A DNA stretch of 9,242 bases from Propionibacteriaceae bacterium (lineage in GTDB: Bacteria > Actinomycetota > Actinomycetes > Propionibacteriales > Propionibacteriaceae): contig PMBM01000031.1 of the NCBI GenBank assembly GCA_003153855.1, positions 2,559-11,800 on the forward strand, read 5' to 3'. Below, one piece after another: positions 6,585-9,242 of the stretch. The translations under genes were made by a program, and so were the position numbers. Within the stretch, counting starts at the first letter, position 1; every line of letters starts with the position of its first letter. The notes under the pieces are model-generated. The model made no database searches, had not been told where the DNA came from, and was given only the letters and a program-made list of their open reading frames with translations.

Positions 6585-6621
6585 GAACCTCCTTGTCCCC
6601 GATCCCGGCCCAGGGTGAGCT

Positions 6622-7308
6622 GTGATCAGATTCGAAGACGTCTCGAAGGTGTACGAGGGCCAGCAGCGCGCCGCCCTCAAGAACGTGAGCCTCGAGGTCG
6701 AAAAGGGTGAGTTCGTGTTCCTCGTGGGCACCTCAGGGTCAGGCAAGTCGACCTTCTTGAGGCTGATCCTGCGTGAGTACCGCGCGACGAGGGGCCACGT
6801 GTACGTGGCGGGCAAGGACATCAGCCGGCTGCCGGCGTGGAAGATCCCGGGACTGCGCCGCCAGATCGGCACGGTCTTCCAGGACTTCCGCCTGCTCCCA
6901 GGCAAGACCGTCCACGAGAACGTCGCCTTCGCCCTGCAGGTCATCGGCAAGCCGTCGTCCGTGATCAAGAAGGTCGTCCCGGAGACGCTCGAGCTCGTGG
7001 GCCTCTCCGGCAAGGGCGACCGGCTCCCGGAGGAGCTGTCGGGTGGCGAGCAGCAGCGCGTCGCGATCGCACGTGCCTTCGTGAACCGTCCCCGCATCCT
7101 CATCGCCGACGAGCCGACCGGAAACCTCGACCCGGCCACCAGCGTGGGGATCATGAAGCTCCTCGACCGCATCAACCGTGCGGACACCACCGTCGTCATG
7201 GCGACCCATGACTCGGCGATCGTCGACCAGATGCGCAAGCGCGTCATCGAGCTGGATGCGGGTCAGATCGTCCGCGACCAGGTCAAGGGCGTCTACGGGG
7301 CGCGGTAG
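6622..7308 (+). CDS. ftsE: Cell division ATP-binding protein FtsE
   Basis: This 228-residue ABC-type ATPase pairs with FtsX at the division site. The complex uses ATP to switch on extracytoplasmic peptidoglycan hydrolases rather than to transport a solute. Walker [10 protein letters not shown] is at 36-44, the Q-loop glutamine at 87 (FQDF), the signature LSGGEQ at 139-144, Walker B ILIADE at 159-164 with catalytic E164, and the switch histidine H196. All catalytic elements are intact and the length is usual for FtsE. The GTG at 6622 gives the standard [11 protein letters not shown] start, and AGGG (6612-6615) lies six bases upstream. The downstream ftsX gene begins nine bases after the stop, with its ribosome binding site overlapping the stop codon, so the two genes form one operon. 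Confidence 0.97.
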   Translation: MIRFEDVSKVYEGQQRAALKNVSLEVEKGEFVFLVGTSGSGKSTFLRLILREYRATRGHVYVAGKDISRLPAWKIPGLRRQIGTVFQDFRLLPGKTVHENVAFALQVIGKPSSVIKKVVPETLELVGLSGKGDRLPEELSGGEQQRVAIARAFVNRPRILIADEPTGNLDPATSVGIMKLLDRINRADTTVVMATHDSAIVDQMRKRVIELDAGQIVRDQVKGVYGAR

Positions 7309-7317
7309 GAGACCAAG

Positions 7318-8220
7318 ATGCGACACACTTTCTCAGAGACGTTGAGCGGCCTTCGCCGCAACGCCAGCATGACCCTGGCCGTCGTGGTCACCATGTGGGT
7401 CTCGCTGTCGTTGTTCGGCGCCGGCCTTCTCGCGGCCCGTCAGGTCGACCTGCTCAAGGACCGCTGGTACGACAAGATCGAGATCTCGGCGTTCCTGTGC
7501 GTCAAGGACGTCAAGGGTGACAACTGCGACAGCGGTTTGGATGCCACGGACGCCGAGAAGGCAGCGATCCTCGCGGCGATCCAGCAGAACCCCGAGACCC
7601 AGGACGTCTACTACGAGTCCAAGCAGGATGCCTTCGACCAGTTCAAGCAGGTCTTCGCGGGCTCGTCGATCGAGGACTCGCTGACGGTCGACCAGATGCA
7701 GGACTCGTACAGGATCAAGCTGAAGAACCCGGCGAGCTACGAAGGTCTCGTCAGTGAGATCTCCACGATGAAGGGCGTCCAGTTCGTCCAGGACCTCCAC
7801 GTCTATCTCGACCCCATCTTCACGTGGCTCAACGCCTTGAGGTGGGGGACGATCGGGATGAGCGTGCTGCTGCTGCTCGCAGCGTCGCTGCAGATCGGCA
7901 ACACCATCCGAATGGCCGCGTTCGCCCGAAGACGAGAGCTCGGAATCATGCGCCTGGTGGGCGCGAGCAACTGGTACATCATGCTGCCGTTCCTGCTGGA
8001 GAGCCTGTTCGCAGCCGTGCTCGGCGCGGCTCTGGCGAGTGGGACCCTGGCCCTTGGCTTGTACGCCGTGGTGGTCCAGAATGCTCAAGTGTCACTCAAG
8101 GGTTTACGTTGGATCGGCTGGTCTGACGCGGGATTGGCGATGGCGGGTGTCACTGGGGTCGCCATTGTGCTTTCAATAGTCCCGACGTTGATTGCGACCA
8201 GGAGGTATCTCCGGGTCTGA
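7318..8220 (+). CDS. ftsX: Cell division protein FtsX
   Basis: This 300-residue membrane partner of FtsE has a cytoplasmic N-terminus with GLRRNASMT (11-19). Membrane helix 1 lies at about 18-40. An external domain (about 41-172) is followed by three C-terminal helices at about 174-196, 220-253 and 270-293. The cytoplasmic loop RRRELGIMRLVGAS (204-217) is the conserved FtsX segment that contacts FtsE. The external domain has two cysteines, C61 and C70, in a short insert and able to form a disulfide outside the membrane. Mycobacterial FtsX, as I recall, has a similar pair. GGAG (7308-7311) overlaps the ftsE stop and precedes the ATG by six bases. The external domain is expected to bind the coiled coil of the secreted protein encoded 24 bases downstream. 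Confidence 0.96.
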   Translation: MRHTFSETLSGLRRNASMTLAVVVTMWVSLSLFGAGLLAARQVDLLKDRWYDKIEISAFLCVKDVKGDNCDSGLDATDAEKAAILAAIQQNPETQDVYYESKQDAFDQFKQVFAGSSIEDSLTVDQMQDSYRIKLKNPASYEGLVSEISTMKGVQFVQDLHVYLDPIFTWLNALRWGTIGMSVLLLLAASLQIGNTIRMAAFARRRELGIMRLVGASNWYIMLPFLLESLFAAVLGAALASGTLALGLYAVVVQNAQVSLKGLRWIGWSDAGLAMAGVTGVAIVLSIVPTLIATRRYLRV

Positions 8221-8244
8221 CTTCCCCTAAGCAAGGAGTACCCG

Positions 8245-9242
8245 GTGCGGAACTCTTCTCGTCTGTTAGGCGTTCGAATCGCCGCGGCATCTCTCGCCGT
8301 GGCCGCGTTGGTGGCATGGGCCGCCCCGACTTCCTTCGCTGACGCCAACACCGATGAGATCGCCCGCCAGAATGCGGCAGCCGCGGCAGCCAAGGCCGAC
8401 GTCGACACCCTGACCGCTCAGAAGGCCGCCGCGGCGCAGAAGGCGGCAGCGGCCCAGGCCCAGGTCGAGGAGTCGTCCGCCGTACTCGCAGCCGCGAGCG
8501 CCACGCTCCAGGCCTCTGAGACCAACCTCGCCAGCGCGCAGGCAGTCCTGGCTGTGGCGCAGCAGGACCTCGTGACCGCGCAGCGCAAGGACTCTGAGAC
8601 CGCCGGCTCACTCGCTCAGACCCAGATCCTCCTCAAGGCCTCCGACAACCTCGTTGCGCAGAACCAGGACGCCCTCGACAAGGCGCAGGTGCAGGTCGGC
8701 CAGATGGCTCGCGAGCAGTACCAGCAGAACTCCACGCTCATCGGCATCGTCACGGTCGTCACCCCGACGACGACGGGCTCGATGAACGACAAGCTCCAGT
8801 GGGCGACGACGATGTTCGAGACGTCGGCCACAGCCATCACCCGGCTCGAGGACACGCAGGCGAAGCTCGCCGAGGCGAAGAACACCCGTGCGGTGCTCGA
8901 GGCTCGTGCGGACATCGCACGCCAGGCCGCCGCCGCCCAGCTGGGTGAGAGCCAGAAGGCGCAGAAGACGGCCGCCGAGGCGACCGCGCAGGTGCAGGCC
9001 GCCGTCGACGCCAACAATGCGGCGAAGGCCGTTGCGGCTCAGGCCGTCGCCCAGGACCAGGCCGACGCCGCTGCACAGCAGGCCGAGGTCGACTCCGTGA
9101 ACGCACGCATCGCCCAGCGCCTCGCCGACGAGAAGGCAGCCCAGCAGGCCGCTGCGGCAGCAGCAGCGCGAGGGAAGTCGGGGTCGTCCACCACGACGAC
9201 GACCAGCCCGGCGAGCAGCGGGCTCATCAAGCCGATACCCGG
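8245..9242 (+). CDS. Secreted coiled-coil protein, probable M23-type hydrolase or activator (3' end missing)
   Basis: An open frame runs off the window, giving the first 332 residues. It begins at GTG 8245, with AAGGAG (8233-8238) six bases upstream. Residues 1-32 form a signal peptide: basic MRNSSRLLGVR, a hydrophobic core 12-27, and cleavage likely after A32 or A34. Two long Ala/Gln/Glu-rich coiled-coil stretches (about 36-160 and 195-308) are joined by a non-helical link (162-180), giving the hairpin seen in EnvC, CwlO and RipC-type partners of FtsEX. A Ser/Thr linker (311-325) leads into GLIKPIP (326-332), which resembles the entry to an M23/LytM peptidase domain, but that domain is not visible. 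An NlpC/P60 domain is the main alternative. The 24-base gap after ftsX and good ribosome binding site place it in the ftsEX operon. Confidence 0.8.
   Translation, partial: MRNSSRLLGVRIAAASLAVAALVAWAAPTSFADANTDEIARQNAAAAAAKADVDTLTAQKAAAAQKAAAAQAQVEESSAVLAAASATLQASETNLASAQAVLAVAQQDLVTAQRKDSETAGSLAQTQILLKASDNLVAQNQDALDKAQVQVGQMAREQYQQNSTLIGIVTVVTPTTTGSMNDKLQWATTMFETSATAITRLEDTQAKLAEAKNTRAVLEARADIARQAAAAQLGESQKAQKTAAEATAQVQAAVDANNAAKAVAAQAVAQDQADAAAQQAEVDSVNARIAQRLADEKAAQQAAAAAAARGKSGSSTTTTTSPASSGLIKPIP

Noticed and set aside
6571..6600. CTGAGA followed by GAACCT resembles pieces of the TPP (THI-box) riboswitch core.
   Set aside because: The required downstream GGnTAATnCCAGCG-like segment and the remaining helices are absent, and the downstream gene is ftsE, not a thiamine gene.
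8380..9180. Recurring GCC/GCG/CAG-rich words suggesting DNA repeats.
   Set aside because: They reflect Ala/Gln-rich coiled-coil codons without a fixed unit length or exact repetition. There is no CRISPR-like or tandem array.

Overview
High-GC DNA with actinobacterial gene order: prfB lacks a programmed frameshift and is followed by ftsE, ftsX and a secreted coiled-coil cell-wall protein. GTG starts are frequent, promoter -10 boxes fit TAnnnT, and the tRNA does not encode CCA. This points to an Actinomycetota chromosome. The frequent GTAC/CGTAC words and general style suggest Propionibacteriales (Nocardioidaceae-like), but that placement is a guess.

Layout. (1) 1-74: tRNA-Val(UAC). (2) 75-847: a tRNA-adjacent segment with one small unrecognised gene (386-736), preceded by a plausible sigma-70-type promoter. 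Its codon use is less GC-biased than its neighbours. (3) 848-4750: a divergent redox module. Leftward runs a CMD-domain protein with no cysteine (1447-2031), coupled by a TGATG overlap to a CxxC AhpD-like protein (848-1447). These resemble the paired Avi_7170 and Avi_7169 families. Rightward runs a large FAD/NAD(P)-binding protein (2157-4073), coupled by an ATGA overlap to a short-chain dehydrogenase (4070-4750). (4) 4747-5268: a RimJ-like GNAT acetyltransferase on the minus strand whose stop codon overlaps the SDR stop. (5) 5358 to the end: housekeeping genes prfB, ftsE, ftsX and the first 332 codons of a secreted coiled-coil protein, probably an M23/LytM-type peptidoglycan hydrolase or activator, cut by the window edge.

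Working together. FtsE and FtsX form a membrane ABC-type complex at the division site that controls a periplasmic or cell-wall hydrolase through a coiled coil, and the partial last gene is the natural candidate partner. The redox module probably handles one small organic substrate, with peroxidase-like or decarboxylase-like chemistry in the AhpD/CMD pair and redox steps in the flavoprotein and SDR. The substrate cannot be read from sequence. The luciferase-like monooxygenase and ABC transporter that I recall as companions of these AhpD/CMD families are absent here. The locus is bounded by a tRNA side and a housekeeping side, so it may be a self-contained variant. I found no CRISPR array, insertion sequence, integrase or duplicated att site.
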